This document shows positions 34,449 through 43,392 of a stretch of DNA of 64,000 bases, in pieces; the stretch's first letter is position 1, and each line of letters starts with the position of its first letter. The stretch comes from an uncultured Eisenbergiella sp. (GTDB lineage: Bacteria > Bacillota > Clostridia > Lachnospirales > Lachnospiraceae), in assembly GCA_910585455.1 (NCBI GenBank), contig CAJUEL010000018.1, positions 1-64,000 on the forward strand. The letters run 5' to 3'. The notes under the pieces were generated by a model. The model had not been told where the DNA came from. It ran no database searches and saw only the letters and a program-made list of their open reading frames with translations. The translations under genes were made by a program, and so were the position numbers.

Positions 34449-35993
34449 TTATCCGCCATTGCGATATTCCGAGGGCGTCATTCCCGTATTCTTTTTAAAC
34501 CATACCGAAAAATAATATTGATTGGGATATCCCACCATCTGACTGATTTCATATATCTTCAGCTCCGGGTCCCGCAGCAGCTGACGCGCCCTTTCCAGCC
34601 GCAGACCGGTCAGATGCTGACTGATGCTTTTTCCGGTTTCCTGCTTAAACAGCATGCTCACATAGCTGGGGCTCAAATACACCTCCCGGGCGATGCGTTC
34701 CAATCCCCCGTCCTCGTCGAATCCCACTTTTTCGCTCGCCTCAAAAATGCGTTGAATGATATGGCTGTTCTCCCGGTTCATCCGGGAAAACCGCATATCA
34801 CGGAATTCCCGGAAAAGACCGCACAGCGCCTCCATGCCCTCCTGCTTCGTGCCCTCAATCAGCCGGGCATAGGTCTCCATGCACCGTTTTCCCGCAGTGG
34901 AAATATCGACGTCCATAATCCCTCTGAACAGTTCACGGGCATAAAGTCCCAGAACGCTGCAGGCCGCCGCCACAAACAGCTCCCGCTCCTCCAGCCGGTC
35001 AAGCGTTCTGCGCAATTCCTCCAGCTGTTCCCGCAAACGCCCTTCCTCCACACTGTAAAACAAGCCTTCTCCACAGGCAATGGCATCCGCCACCGCCTGT
35101 TCCTCCTGACATACGGATTCCGTGACGCCCGGATAGACATACACCTCATCCCTGCCCAGAAGAAAGCGCATATTCAATGCCCGGACCGCCTGCTGATAAA
35201 GGGTTGGCAGCGCCAGATACCCTTCCAGCGACTGGCTGACGCCCACAGTCACATCCCGTCCGCACTGCTTTTGCAGATCCAGAATCCGGTTTGCCGCCCG
35301 AAGCCATTCCCCGGTCCGGACCTGATCCGGCTCGCAGGCATCCGCCGAAACGACAGCCAAAAGGCTGTCACTCATGATCACACAAAGCATGTCCGGCATA
35401 TCCCGCTCCACCAGGGCCTTGATCTCCCAGATGCCGATATCCGCCCCCTTTTGGAACAGATCAAATACCATGCAGGTAAACCACATATTTTCCTGCCAGT
35501 CCGGCAATATCCTGTGCAGCTGATTTGTCTGTTTCCGTATATCCCCCAGCAACAGCTGCATGACGACGCGCTCCCGCATATAGGGCAGGGAATCTGTAAG
35601 CAAAGCCTCCATCTCCGCCTGCATGCTGCTGTGGCTATGCGCGGACAATACCGCTTCCATCAGTTTTTTGTTATCCACAGGCTTGCTGATATAGTCAAAA
35701 ACATTCAGCTTTAAGCCCGCGACCGCATACTCAAATTCACTGTACGCACTCATAAAAATCACCTGGAGCCGTGGAAAACGCTGTGTCGCATATCTGGTCA
35801 GTTCGATGCCGTCCATACGGGGCATTTTCACATCGGTGACCAGCACATCGATCCTGTCGGAAAGAAGCTCCTTCGCTTCCTCACCATCGTAGGCGTATCC
35901 ACAGACCTCCACGCCGTTTTCCTTCCAGGGGATGGCGGTAGCCAGCGCACGCACCATCGCCCGGTTGTCATCTACCAAAAGAATCCTGATCAT
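34449..35993 (-). CDS. YesN-type response regulator with AraC DNA-binding domain
   Basis: A 514-residue protein. Receiver domain (RILLVDDNRAMVRAL, phospho-site in VLVTDVKMPRMDGIEL, FDYISKPVDNKKL) to about residue 120, a long middle region, and two AraC helix-turn-helix motifs at the end (IAREVYLSPSYVSMLFKQETG and ISQMVGYPNQYYFSVWFKKNTG). It should activate the sugar locus when phosphorylated by the adjacent kinase. Overlaps the kinase gene by 26 bp. Start 35993 or the ATG 6 nt before it. Confidence 0.95.
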   Translation of the reverse strand: MIRILLVDDNRAMVRALATAIPWKENGVEVCGYAYDGEEAKELLSDRIDVLVTDVKMPRMDGIELTRYATQRFPRLQVIFMSAYSEFEYAVAGLKLNVFDYISKPVDNKKLMEAVLSAHSHSSMQAEMEALLTDSLPYMRERVVMQLLLGDIRKQTNQLHRILPDWQENMWFTCMVFDLFQKGADIGIWEIKALVERDMPDMLCVIMSDSLLAVVSADACEPDQVRTGEWLRAANRILDLQKQCGRDVTVGVSQSLEGYLALPTLYQQAVRALNMRFLLGRDEVYVYPGVTESVCQEEQAVADAIACGEGLFYSVEEGRLREQLEELRRTLDRLEERELFVAAACSVLGLYARELFRGIMDVDISTAGKRCMETYARLIEGTKQEGMEALCGLFREFRDMRFSRMNRENSHIIQRIFEASEKVGFDEDGGLERIAREVYLSPSYVSMLFKQETGKSISQHLTGLRLERARQLLRDPELKIYEISQMVGYPNQYYFSVWFKKNTGMTPSEYRNGG

Positions 35994-37779
35994 AGGCATC
36001 CGCCTCCTCCTGCGGTATTCCCCCATGGGGCATCTCAATCACAACACGGCCTCCTCCTCCCGGCAGATTTTCAAATTGCAGCCGGGCGCGCAAACCAAAA
36101 TACAGCTTCAGCCTCCTTTCCACATTGTCCGTTCCGATCCCCCTTTTGGGCGCCTCTCCAGCTTCCCGCACCGCGAGCATTTCCTTGCTGAATCCCGGTC
36201 CATTATCTTCCACACAGATATAGACCCTGTCGTCCCTTGCAAAAGCGGATATCAGAATTTTTCCGCCCTCCCGCCTTTCCGTCACACCATGAACCACCGC
36301 ATTCTCCACGATCGGCTGTAATAAAAACTTTGGAATGCGCGTATCGGACAGCGGCCCGGGCACATCAATCCGATAATCAAAAATCCCCTCATACACCAGC
36401 TGCTGAATATTCAGATAAGCATTCACAATCTCCAGCTCCTCCCGCAGAGTGATGCATACGTTTCCCTTATCCAGAGAACGCTTAAAGAAAGCCGCCAGCT
36501 CCATCAACAGCGCGGATGCCGTCGGGGCATCGTTCATTTCGATATACCCCTTGATGGACGCCAGCGCATTATACAGAAAATGGGAATTGATCTGCAAACG
36601 CAGAGCTTCCATCCGATACCGGCTTTCCCGCACAGCCATGTGGGCATTTTCTGCGCTCAATGCGCCAATCCGTTCCAGCATATGGTTATAGGCCTGTATC
36701 AGCACCGCGATTTCCCCATGCTCTCCTGGTTCCTCCCGTATATGAAGGCTCAATACGTCCGGCAGTGTGGAATGTATGGTGCTGCTTTCAATCATCTGCG
36801 CCAATGCCTGAATGCGGTTCGTGAGCGCTCTGGATATGACAAGCACCGCCAGTGTTCCACCGATACATGCCAGAGCGATCATGCCGAGTATGGTGGTCAG
36901 AATCGATTGCGCTTCCCTCCACCCATAAGAATCCGGCAGCTCCATAAACAGTAGCCAGTCGGAATGCGCCACCCTTTGGCTCAGATAAGTGGAATTTCCT
37001 TCCCGCCACAGGCGATGATCATACAAAGCCAGCGCCAGTTCCCCGCCCGTCTCCGTGTTGATCTTTGAAGCGTCGCCGCTAGACAACACCCTTCCCTGCC
37101 GGTTAATCAGATATAACGGCTGTAATCCGTCATCCTCCATAACCCATTCCGCCAACAGCTCCGTACTGTCCAGATCCAGTGAAATGACCGCCTCCACATA
37201 GTTGTCCGGTCCGTTTACCAAAAACCGCACCACCGAAAGGATCCAGTTTCCCTTTTCTGCATCGGAATTTGCGGGATACCGATATGTCTCTGCCAAATGA
37301 ATCTGCTGGGTGCGATCCTGAATCATATCGCTGACCGGTAGCTCCCTCTCCAGACTGCCGTATCGAAACAGACGGATATTATCCGGCGGCAGCATGCCGC
37401 CTATGCCATGGGCAAAAATCCGCACGCGCATATAACCAAACTGCTGCTCCAACACATGTAAAAAGGTGCTGGTGGCGCGGTAATCCTCCATCTGCATTTC
37501 CGGCTGTTCATTCTGCTCCCCTCCCAACAGGGTCTGACGCACCGGCGTAAAATACAAAATCTGTTCCGTCACCTGTATGGCACGGTCCAGGGTATCCCCC
37601 ACCTTTGCCGCCTCCTGCTCCAAAAGATTGCCGGCAATATCCAACTGGTGCTGACGGATGACTTTCCGTGTCCGGTAATAGCAAAACAGACCTGTGACCG
37701 TCAGGGTAATGACGGTCACAGGCACAAACAGGAGGATCATTCGCGTGCGCAATGAAGCGAATCGTTTTCTCAATTGCAT
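35968..37779 (-). CDS. YesM-type sensor histidine kinase
   Basis: A 603-residue protein. A membrane helix near residues 14-32, extracellular sensor (~35-285), second helix (LTTILGMIALACIGGTLAVLVI), HAMP, then the LytS/YesM kinase box LRLQINSHFLYNALASIKGY. YesM kinases usually have QINPHFLYN; Ser replaces Pro here. ATPase motifs PIVENAVVHG and EDNGPGF are present. It likely senses an oligosaccharide and phosphorylates the YesN-like protein. AGGAGG precedes the ATG. Confidence 0.95.
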   Translation of the reverse strand: MQLRKRFASLRTRMILLFVPVTVITLTVTGLFCYYRTRKVIRQHQLDIAGNLLEQEAAKVGDTLDRAIQVTEQILYFTPVRQTLLGGEQNEQPEMQMEDYRATSTFLHVLEQQFGYMRVRIFAHGIGGMLPPDNIRLFRYGSLERELPVSDMIQDRTQQIHLAETYRYPANSDAEKGNWILSVVRFLVNGPDNYVEAVISLDLDSTELLAEWVMEDDGLQPLYLINRQGRVLSSGDASKINTETGGELALALYDHRLWREGNSTYLSQRVAHSDWLLFMELPDSYGWREAQSILTTILGMIALACIGGTLAVLVISRALTNRIQALAQMIESSTIHSTLPDVLSLHIREEPGEHGEIAVLIQAYNHMLERIGALSAENAHMAVRESRYRMEALRLQINSHFLYNALASIKGYIEMNDAPTASALLMELAAFFKRSLDKGNVCITLREELEIVNAYLNIQQLVYEGIFDYRIDVPGPLSDTRIPKFLLQPIVENAVVHGVTERREGGKILISAFARDDRVYICVEDNGPGFSKEMLAVREAGEAPKRGIGTDNVERRLKLYFGLRARLQFENLPGGGGRVVIEMPHGGIPQEEADAYDQDSFGR

Positions 37780-37841
37780 AAAGGCTGCCTCCTATTCGAT
37801 CCAGGAAGGCAGAAAGTTCCTGCCTTCCCGTGCTGTCACAT

Positions 37842-39506
37842 CTATCGAATTCCCATACCCTCACAATATTGTGCGTTCTTTTCGGCATAAAAATCCTCAT
37901 ACCCCGCCTTATAAAGCTGTTCCACCATTTTATCCAGACCATCCTCCAGACCGACTTTTCCCGTTATGATGTTGACGACAGTCTCTTCCGCAATGGTCAC
38001 CATATCCGAACGTACTGTTGCATCGGTTTCATATTTGTAATTGATAAACCCGTCACAATTCGTCCAGGTGACAGTGGTGGGAGGCTCTGCAAAAATTTTC
38101 TCCCACTCTGTTCCATAATGAAATTCTGTCAGCGGTATCCACCAATCGGAACGCAGATTTCCTTCCATACCGCCCAAACCTCCGCTCACTACGCGGTTAC
38201 CGGAATCATCTTTGACAAACTCCACTTTTCCATCCTCGCCATAGTTCCAGTGCTTCCCTTCTACGCCCCAGTTTGCCAATGCGTAATTTTCATCTGATGC
38301 ACAAATCCAGTTAAGAATCTTCATAACCTCCACCGGATATTTGGTAGTGGATACGATGCCTATGAACATGCCCGTTTCATAACCATACTGCCATGTGGTA
38401 GCGCCGCCATTTATATCATTGATCAACCCTGTAAGAAAAATCCATTCCTGTTTTTTATCCTCTTCCACAGGATAAGATGGATCCAGACCTGCCTTGCGGT
38501 CAGCAGTAACCTGAAAACCGTATCCTTCTCCAACACATACCACCCGGTCAGCAGCAACCAGCTGATTGGCATGGTCAAAGGTCGTGGTAAAAATTTCAGG
38601 ATCAAGAATACCGGATGCATACAGTTCTACACTTCTTTGCAACGATTTGCGAAAATCTTCATCCTCCCAATAAACCCTCATGATTCCGCTGTCATCGCCC
38701 CCAACCCATTTTGCCATGGCATCACCTGTGGCATTGGTCAATGTCTGATTCTTATTTTCATCTACCAGATGGAAATTGAGCGGCCCCGAATTGTATATCC
38801 AGGAAATATGACCGGCCGTCATGCCGATCATGTCAGGCTCATTTTCACATACCACCTTAAGTCCTTCTATCAGCTCTGATACCGTTGTGGGCACTGTATC
38901 GATGCCGTATTTCCGGAATAAATCCATACGCAGCCATGTTCCGCAATAGAAAGGCACTGGTGACTGAATCGGGATCAGATAGCTTTTTCCGTCCGAACCA
39001 CGGTAGGGATCCCACAATTTCTCATCCACCTGCTCCAACAAATCCCGCCCTTCTGTTTCCAGCATATCATCCAGGGGCAGCAACATTCCTTTCTCAATAA
39101 AAGTCTGCCATTCAGTCAACGGCATGTTGCTGGAGATCGCATCCAGCTCACCCGCTGCAATCTTGACCGCAATCTGATCGTTGCTGAAGGAGTCACTGGT
39201 GATCATCGTGATTTTGCAGTTGATGCCAAGGTCATTCCAGATGGCATCCTGCACTGCCTGCAGAGCTTCTTCTCCCTTTGCGGTGTTATAATCACCGTTT
39301 AAGGAAAAGAATTTCAGTTCAATGGGATCACCTCTGTCCACCTGGACGGCTGTCCCACTTTCATTTTCCTCACCGGCATTCTCTGTGCCCACAGCCTGAT
39401 CGGCCGGTGGAGACGATGCCTGTGGCTGCGGCGATGCGCCACACCCTGCCAGCGTTGTCAGGCAAAGCGCAGATGTGAGAAATGCTGCAACGATTTTTTT
39501 GAACAT
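37842..39506 (-). CDS. Sugar-binding lipoprotein of an ABC importer
   Basis: A 554-residue solute-binding protein. The signal peptide ends LTTLAGCGAS with the lipobox Cys near residue 22, then a Ser/Pro/Glu linker and a long binding domain (DPIELKFFSLNGDYN; WDPYRGSDGKSYLIPIQS). Long LplA-like binding proteins of this kind capture oligosaccharides outside the cell. It lies between the permeases and the kinase. No ATPase gene is here; such systems often share MsmK-type ATPases. Confidence 0.93.
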   Translation of the reverse strand: MFKKIVAAFLTSALCLTTLAGCGASPQPQASSPPADQAVGTENAGEENESGTAVQVDRGDPIELKFFSLNGDYNTAKGEEALQAVQDAIWNDLGINCKITMITSDSFSNDQIAVKIAAGELDAISSNMPLTEWQTFIEKGMLLPLDDMLETEGRDLLEQVDEKLWDPYRGSDGKSYLIPIQSPVPFYCGTWLRMDLFRKYGIDTVPTTVSELIEGLKVVCENEPDMIGMTAGHISWIYNSGPLNFHLVDENKNQTLTNATGDAMAKWVGGDDSGIMRVYWEDEDFRKSLQRSVELYASGILDPEIFTTTFDHANQLVAADRVVCVGEGYGFQVTADRKAGLDPSYPVEEDKKQEWIFLTGLINDINGGATTWQYGYETGMFIGIVSTTKYPVEVMKILNWICASDENYALANWGVEGKHWNYGEDGKVEFVKDDSGNRVVSGGLGGMEGNLRSDWWIPLTEFHYGTEWEKIFAEPPTTVTWTNCDGFINYKYETDATVRSDMVTIAEETVVNIITGKVGLEDGLDKMVEQLYKAGYEDFYAEKNAQYCEGMGIR

Positions 39507-39597
39507 ACGTAATACCTCCCTTTTTATAAAGTTTTATATGCTACCGGCCGTCGGTCTTTATAAGGATATCCGAAACAGCCGGATAGTTTCCCCGATT

Positions 39598-40485
39598 TCA
39601 CCCCTTCAAAGAACCCACCATCACGCCCTGCACAAAATATTTCTGCACAAAAGGGTATACCAGCAAAATGGGACCCACGCTGAAAATAATTGCCGTCATC
39701 TTCACAACCGCGCTGGGCGGCATACGGTTCTGCATGATTCCCGACGCCATCTTCGTAGCGTCAAGCGCCGCGGCATTGGTGGTAATGATATCCCGCAGAG
39801 CCATCTGCAAGGGGTACATTTTGGCATCGTTTAAATATAACAGAGCCGAATACCACTCATTCCAGTATCCCACCGCATAAAACAGACCGATGGTTGCAAA
39901 GGCCGCCTTGGACAACGGAAACATGATTTTAAACGCGATGCAGAAGTCACTGGCTCCATCCAGCACGGCGGATTCCTCAAGCTCTACAGGCAGCTGCTTA
40001 AAAAAAGTGCGCATGAGCATGGTGTTCCACACCGAGAGCGCCCCGGGCAGGATGATCGCCCAATAAGTATTGAGCAACCCCAGGGACTTGATCACCATGT
40101 AGGTGGGAATCATGCCGCCGCCAAAAAACATGGTAAACACCAGAAGATTGTTGATGAGCTTCCGCCCCGGCAAATCCTGACGGGCAATCCCATAAGCCAG
40201 CAGCGCTGTGGCGAACAGCGCGATCGCCGTTCCCGCGATGGTGATAAAAAAGGTCGCCCCATAGGCATCCTTGATTTTGGTTCCCCACTTCAAAAACATG
40301 ACGTAATTATCCAGCGTAGGGCGTGACGGAATCACCAGCCCCCGGGATGTAAACTCCTGCTCCGATAACAGGGAGAGCGCAACCACATACAGAAAAGGCA
40401 GTAATGTGACGAGCCCCGCCGCCAGCAAAATGATCCGGATCACCCAGTTGAAAAATACGCGTTTCCCGCTTTTTTGTATAACCAT
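39598..40485 (-). CDS. Carbohydrate ABC transporter permease (LplC-like)
   Basis: A 295-residue permease with about six membrane helices and the EAA-type motif ELEESAVLDGASDFCIAFKIMFPLSKAA... shortened to its core EESAVLDGAS near residue 190. C-terminus YFVQGVMVGSLKG is typical of LplC/YtcP-like proteins. It pairs with the permease 18 bp upstream. Ribosome binding site GGAGGAGG. Confidence 0.95.
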   Translation of the reverse strand: MVIQKSGKRVFFNWVIRIILLAAGLVTLLPFLYVVALSLLSEQEFTSRGLVIPSRPTLDNYVMFLKWGTKIKDAYGATFFITIAGTAIALFATALLAYGIARQDLPGRKLINNLLVFTMFFGGGMIPTYMVIKSLGLLNTYWAIILPGALSVWNTMLMRTFFKQLPVELEESAVLDGASDFCIAFKIMFPLSKAAFATIGLFYAVGYWNEWYSALLYLNDAKMYPLQMALRDIITTNAAALDATKMASGIMQNRMPPSAVVKMTAIIFSVGPILLVYPFVQKYFVQGVMVGSLKG

Positions 40486-40503
40486 ATCCCATCCTCCTCC
40501 ATC

Positions 40504-41448
40504 TCAAAACAGCCCGTCCTCTCCTGCACGCTTGACCAGCCAGTTCGATCCGGCCAGCAATACCAGCGCGATCACCCCCCGGAACAGTCCGACCGCCGCG
40601 CCAAAGCTTAACTGAAATTCCGTCAACCCCACACGGTAAACATAGGTATCAATGACATCGCCGATCGAATACAGACTGCTGTTTGTGCCGATATAACAAA
40701 ACATCTGCTGAAAATCACTGTTCAACAGCCCGCCGATGTTTAGCAAAAGCATCATGACAATCAGGGGACGGATGGTGGGAAGCGTAATATACCATGCCTG
40801 TTTGAGCCGCCCGCACCCGTCAATGACGGCCGCTTCATACATATCGGTATTGATGCCGCTGATGGCCGCCAGATAGATGATGGAGGACCATCCAAAGCCT
40901 TTCCAGATGGAGCTGCCGATAATCATCGGATAAAAATATTGCTGTTCTCCCATAAAGTAGATGCTGCTTAATCCCTTCGCGACGCGCAGATTGTTGACCA
41001 GTCCCATCGTAGGGGAGAAAATCGCATCCATCAGCGCGATCGTCACGACCCAGGAAATGAAATACGGCATATAGCTGACCGTCTGAACCGTCTTTTTAAA
41101 AAATACGTTCCGCTCTTCATTCAGCAACAGGGCAAACACAATGGGCACCCAGAAACCGCAGACCAGCTTTGCCAGATTGATGAGCAGGGTATTTCTCATG
41201 ATTCGTCCGAAATAAAAAGAATCAATAAATTTTTCAAACCATTTGAATCCCACCCATTCACTTTCCCAGAATCCCCGTATGCCCAGAATTGGATTAAAAT
41301 CATTAAAGCACATGGTCAGCCCCGCCATGGGCAAATAGGCAAACAGCAGGACAAGGACAAGTCCGGGCAACATCATCAGATAAATCTGCCAATATCGCCT
41401 GACCCTGATCCAGAAGGATTTTTTACGAACTGTTACAGGCTTTTGCAT
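40504..41448 (-). CDS. Carbohydrate ABC transporter permease (LplB-like)
   Basis: A 314-residue permease. Six predicted helices and the EAA loop MYEAAVIDGCGRLKQAWYI near residue 210, which docks the ATPase. First gene of the locus behind a TTGTGA-17-TAAAAT promoter. Together with LplC-like and the lipoprotein it forms an importer for a galacto-oligosaccharide, judged by the GH36 gene. Confidence 0.95.
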   Translation of the reverse strand: MQKPVTVRKKSFWIRVRRYWQIYLMMLPGLVLVLLFAYLPMAGLTMCFNDFNPILGIRGFWESEWVGFKWFEKFIDSFYFGRIMRNTLLINLAKLVCGFWVPIVFALLLNEERNVFFKKTVQTVSYMPYFISWVVTIALMDAIFSPTMGLVNNLRVAKGLSSIYFMGEQQYFYPMIIGSSIWKGFGWSSIIYLAAISGINTDMYEAAVIDGCGRLKQAWYITLPTIRPLIVMMLLLNIGGLLNSDFQQMFCYIGTNSSLYSIGDVIDTYVYRVGLTEFQLSFGAAVGLFRGVIALVLLAGSNWLVKRAGEDGLF

Positions 41449-41477
41449 ATTCTCTCATCTCCTTTCGAATTAACTAT

Positions 41478-41506
41478 ATTTTAGTGGATGCCCGGCCATA
41501 TCACAA
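41478..41506 (-). promoter_or_regulatory. Promoter of the alpha-galactoside locus
   Basis: Minus strand -35 TTGTGA (41501-41506), 17-bp spacer, -10 TAAAAT (41478-41483). The -35 box is off consensus, which suits an activator-dependent promoter; no YesN site could be identified. Confidence 0.6.
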
Positions 41507-41625
41507 TTTTATTTCATCGTATTTTCCTTTCATTTCAACTTATTTCACATTTTTTTATGCAATTTTTCACTAACAACCCGGTATTTTGCTTATTTTTGCA
41601 AGCAGGAAGAACAGCCGGAAATAAA

Positions 41626-41664
41626 CAAAAAACGGCGATGGAGCATTCTTTGCATCCATCGCCG
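41626..41664 (-). terminator. Terminator after the DUF4956 gene
   Basis: CGGCGATGGA/TCCATCGCCG stem with extra GCA/TGC pairing, then TTTTTT on the minus strand. Starts 17 bp after the stop codon. Confidence 0.85.
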
Positions 41665-41680
41665 CTTCCGCCTACACGCT

Positions 41681-42352
41681 TCAGCCCATATATTCCCCGT
41701 TATAGCTGACGAGCACCGCATTGTGAACCCCTTCCATTTCCGCCAGCGTATTGATAAAGTCCGTATTGTCCTCCTTTAAGCGGATTTCCAGATTCAGCTC
41801 CACCGCCCCCTTCTGCACGGTTTTGCTCTTCACCACACAACGCTCCACCATGCCCTTTAAAAATTCCGTCGCCCGCATCTCGCTCGCATGATTTTCACAG
41901 CTCAACACCACAATATAGGGAACCAGATGCGCCTTGCGGTTTACGAAAAGAAGCAAAACAATGCCGATGAACACACTGCCAAACACCGCCAGCGGTATCA
42001 TGCCCGCCGCCAGCACGATGCCCGCCGCGATCGACCAGAATAAAAAGGCGATATCCAGCGGTTCCTTGATGGCAGTCCTGAACCGCACGATGGAAAGCGC
42101 GCCCACCATGCCCAGGGACAGCACCACGTTTGACGTCACCGCCAGAATGACCAGCGTGGTAATCATCGTCAGGGCGATCAGCGTGACGCCGAAGCCCGAG
42201 GAATACATCACGCCGGAAAAAGTCTTTTTATAGATAAAAAAGATAAATACCCCCAGCCCGAACGCCAGAAGCAGCGCCAGCACCATATCGAGCAGACTGA
42301 CGCTGGTCACGTTTTCCAAAAAACCCGATTTAAAAATATCCTGAAAAGTCAT
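41681..42352 (-). CDS. DUF4956 membrane protein, VTC partner
   Basis: A 223-residue protein with four helices in the first ~130 residues (VLALLLAFGLGVFIFFI; MITTLVILAVTSNVVLSLGMVGALSIVRFR) and a soluble C-terminal ~90. The loop LSIVRFRTAIKEPLD is the DUF4956 hallmark. Genes of this family sit next to VTC-domain proteins in many bacteria, suggesting a membrane unit for polyphosphate handling or a secreted/anchored polymer. The VTC gene is 90 bp upstream in the same direction. AAGGAG precedes the ATG. Confidence 0.88.
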   Translation of the reverse strand: MTFQDIFKSGFLENVTSVSLLDMVLALLLAFGLGVFIFFIYKKTFSGVMYSSGFGVTLIALTMITTLVILAVTSNVVLSLGMVGALSIVRFRTAIKEPLDIAFLFWSIAAGIVLAAGMIPLAVFGSVFIGIVLLLFVNRKAHLVPYIVVLSCENHASEMRATEFLKGMVERCVVKSKTVQKGAVELNLEIRLKEDNTDFINTLAEMEGVHNAVLVSYNGEYMG

Positions 42353-42442
42353 ATCAATTTCTCCTTATTCATTTTCTCTGATCAGATCATGTCTGCCTGT
42401 TTATTATAATTCAGACTCTGTCTGATTTGCAGCCCTGTTATA

Positions 42443-43117
42443 TCAGCCATAGATCCGGCATGCCGCATACTTGGAAAAAGCGCTGCATCTGCGTGCCTCC
42501 AGCTGTACCGCATCCCGGATAATATCCGGCAGAAACGCGTCCCATTTCACTTCCAGAATGATGATCTCATCCCCGACAGGCGCCGTTGGGCAGTCCGGAT
42601 TCAGAAAATCCGTACACAGCATTCCCGTGCGGATATGATAATCCAGCGTCACCCGGACATTGCCGGGTGCATAGACAAAGGGCTCCCGGGTATAATCCAC
42701 GATCGTTTTCGGACGCAGCTGCTGTGTCTTCATTTTCCGGTAAAGCTCTGCCGCCAGCACATGCCCTTTTGACAGCATCCAGGAAGTATCCCCTGCCGCA
42801 AGGGCCTGCGCCTCCATTTTTGAAATTTCCTCGCTCCGCTTTGCCGTCAGATTGTTATACTTGCATTTTTTCTCCAGATGAATCAATGAAAGATCCCCGT
42901 TATAATAACGGATTCTGAATTTCTCCCGCCGGTTTATTCCGTCCAGCTTTTCATACAGCGCCCGGTTCGTGGGCGTATCGAAATACAGGCTGCGAATTTC
43001 ATACCTGCCATTTTGGGCATGCGGATCTGACGATGCGACAAAGCGCAGCCTCTGCCGGATCGCCGCCGCATCCGACGCGTTGATTTCAATTTTCATTTCA
43101 TGGCGATACTGCTCCAT
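42443..43117 (-). CDS. VTC-domain polyphosphate polymerase-like protein
   Basis: A 224-residue protein of the VTC/CYTH fold: EMKIEINASDAAAIRQRL, RSLYFDTPTNRAL, KFRIRYYNGDLSLIHLEKKCK and late IIILEVKWDAFLPDIIRD. Basic residues in the tunnel motifs are retained. VTC4 in yeast makes polyphosphate from ATP; bacterial versions are mostly untested. Paired with DUF4956. AAAGGAGGAG precedes the ATG, and TTTACA-16-TATACA lies upstream. Confidence 0.88.
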   Translation of the reverse strand: MEQYRHEMKIEINASDAAAIRQRLRFVASSDPHAQNGRYEIRSLYFDTPTNRALYEKLDGINRREKFRIRYYNGDLSLIHLEKKCKYNNLTAKRSEEISKMEAQALAAGDTSWMLSKGHVLAAELYRKMKTQQLRPKTIVDYTREPFVYAPGNVRVTLDYHIRTGMLCTDFLNPDCPTAPVGDEIIILEVKWDAFLPDIIRDAVQLEARRCSAFSKYAACRIYG

Positions 43118-43169
43118 TCTCTCCTCCTTTCCCCTGTCAAATACCTGCTATCAGTGTAAAGGGAAAATT

Positions 43170-43197
43170 TGTATAAAGGATGTAGAAAATGTGTAAA
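43170..43197 (-). promoter_or_regulatory. Promoter of the VTC-DUF4956 operon
   Basis: Minus strand TTTACA (43192-43197), 16-bp spacer, TATACA (43170-43175). Back to back with the MFS promoter 30 bp away. Confidence 0.6.
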
Positions 43198-43225
43198 AAT
43201 TGTGTTTTTATCTTTGCAAACAGAC

Positions 43226-43254
43226 TTGCCCTCCCTCCCGTAAAATGCTATGAT
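43226..43254 (+). promoter_or_regulatory. Promoter of the MFS transporter gene
   Basis: TTGCCC (43226-43231), 17-bp spacer, TATGAT (43249-43254). It implies a leader of about 130 nt whose GC-rich stretch (GCCGGCTGTTTCCGGGC) can fold weakly. Confidence 0.6.
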
Positions 43255-43392
43255 AGTGAGCTGGCAGTTACGATTCAGGTCCAATATCAGGCAAAAAATG
43301 CGATCAGGCGCAGACAGCGGCGGCGGACAAACGGGAAGAGGCCGGCTGTTTCCGGGCCCGATATCCGATATGACACACAGGAGGAATTTTCC

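Noticed and set aside
34305..35714. A 469-codon plus-strand frame across the response regulator and GH36 genes
   Set aside because: Antisense to two genes with clear catalytic and DNA-binding motifs.
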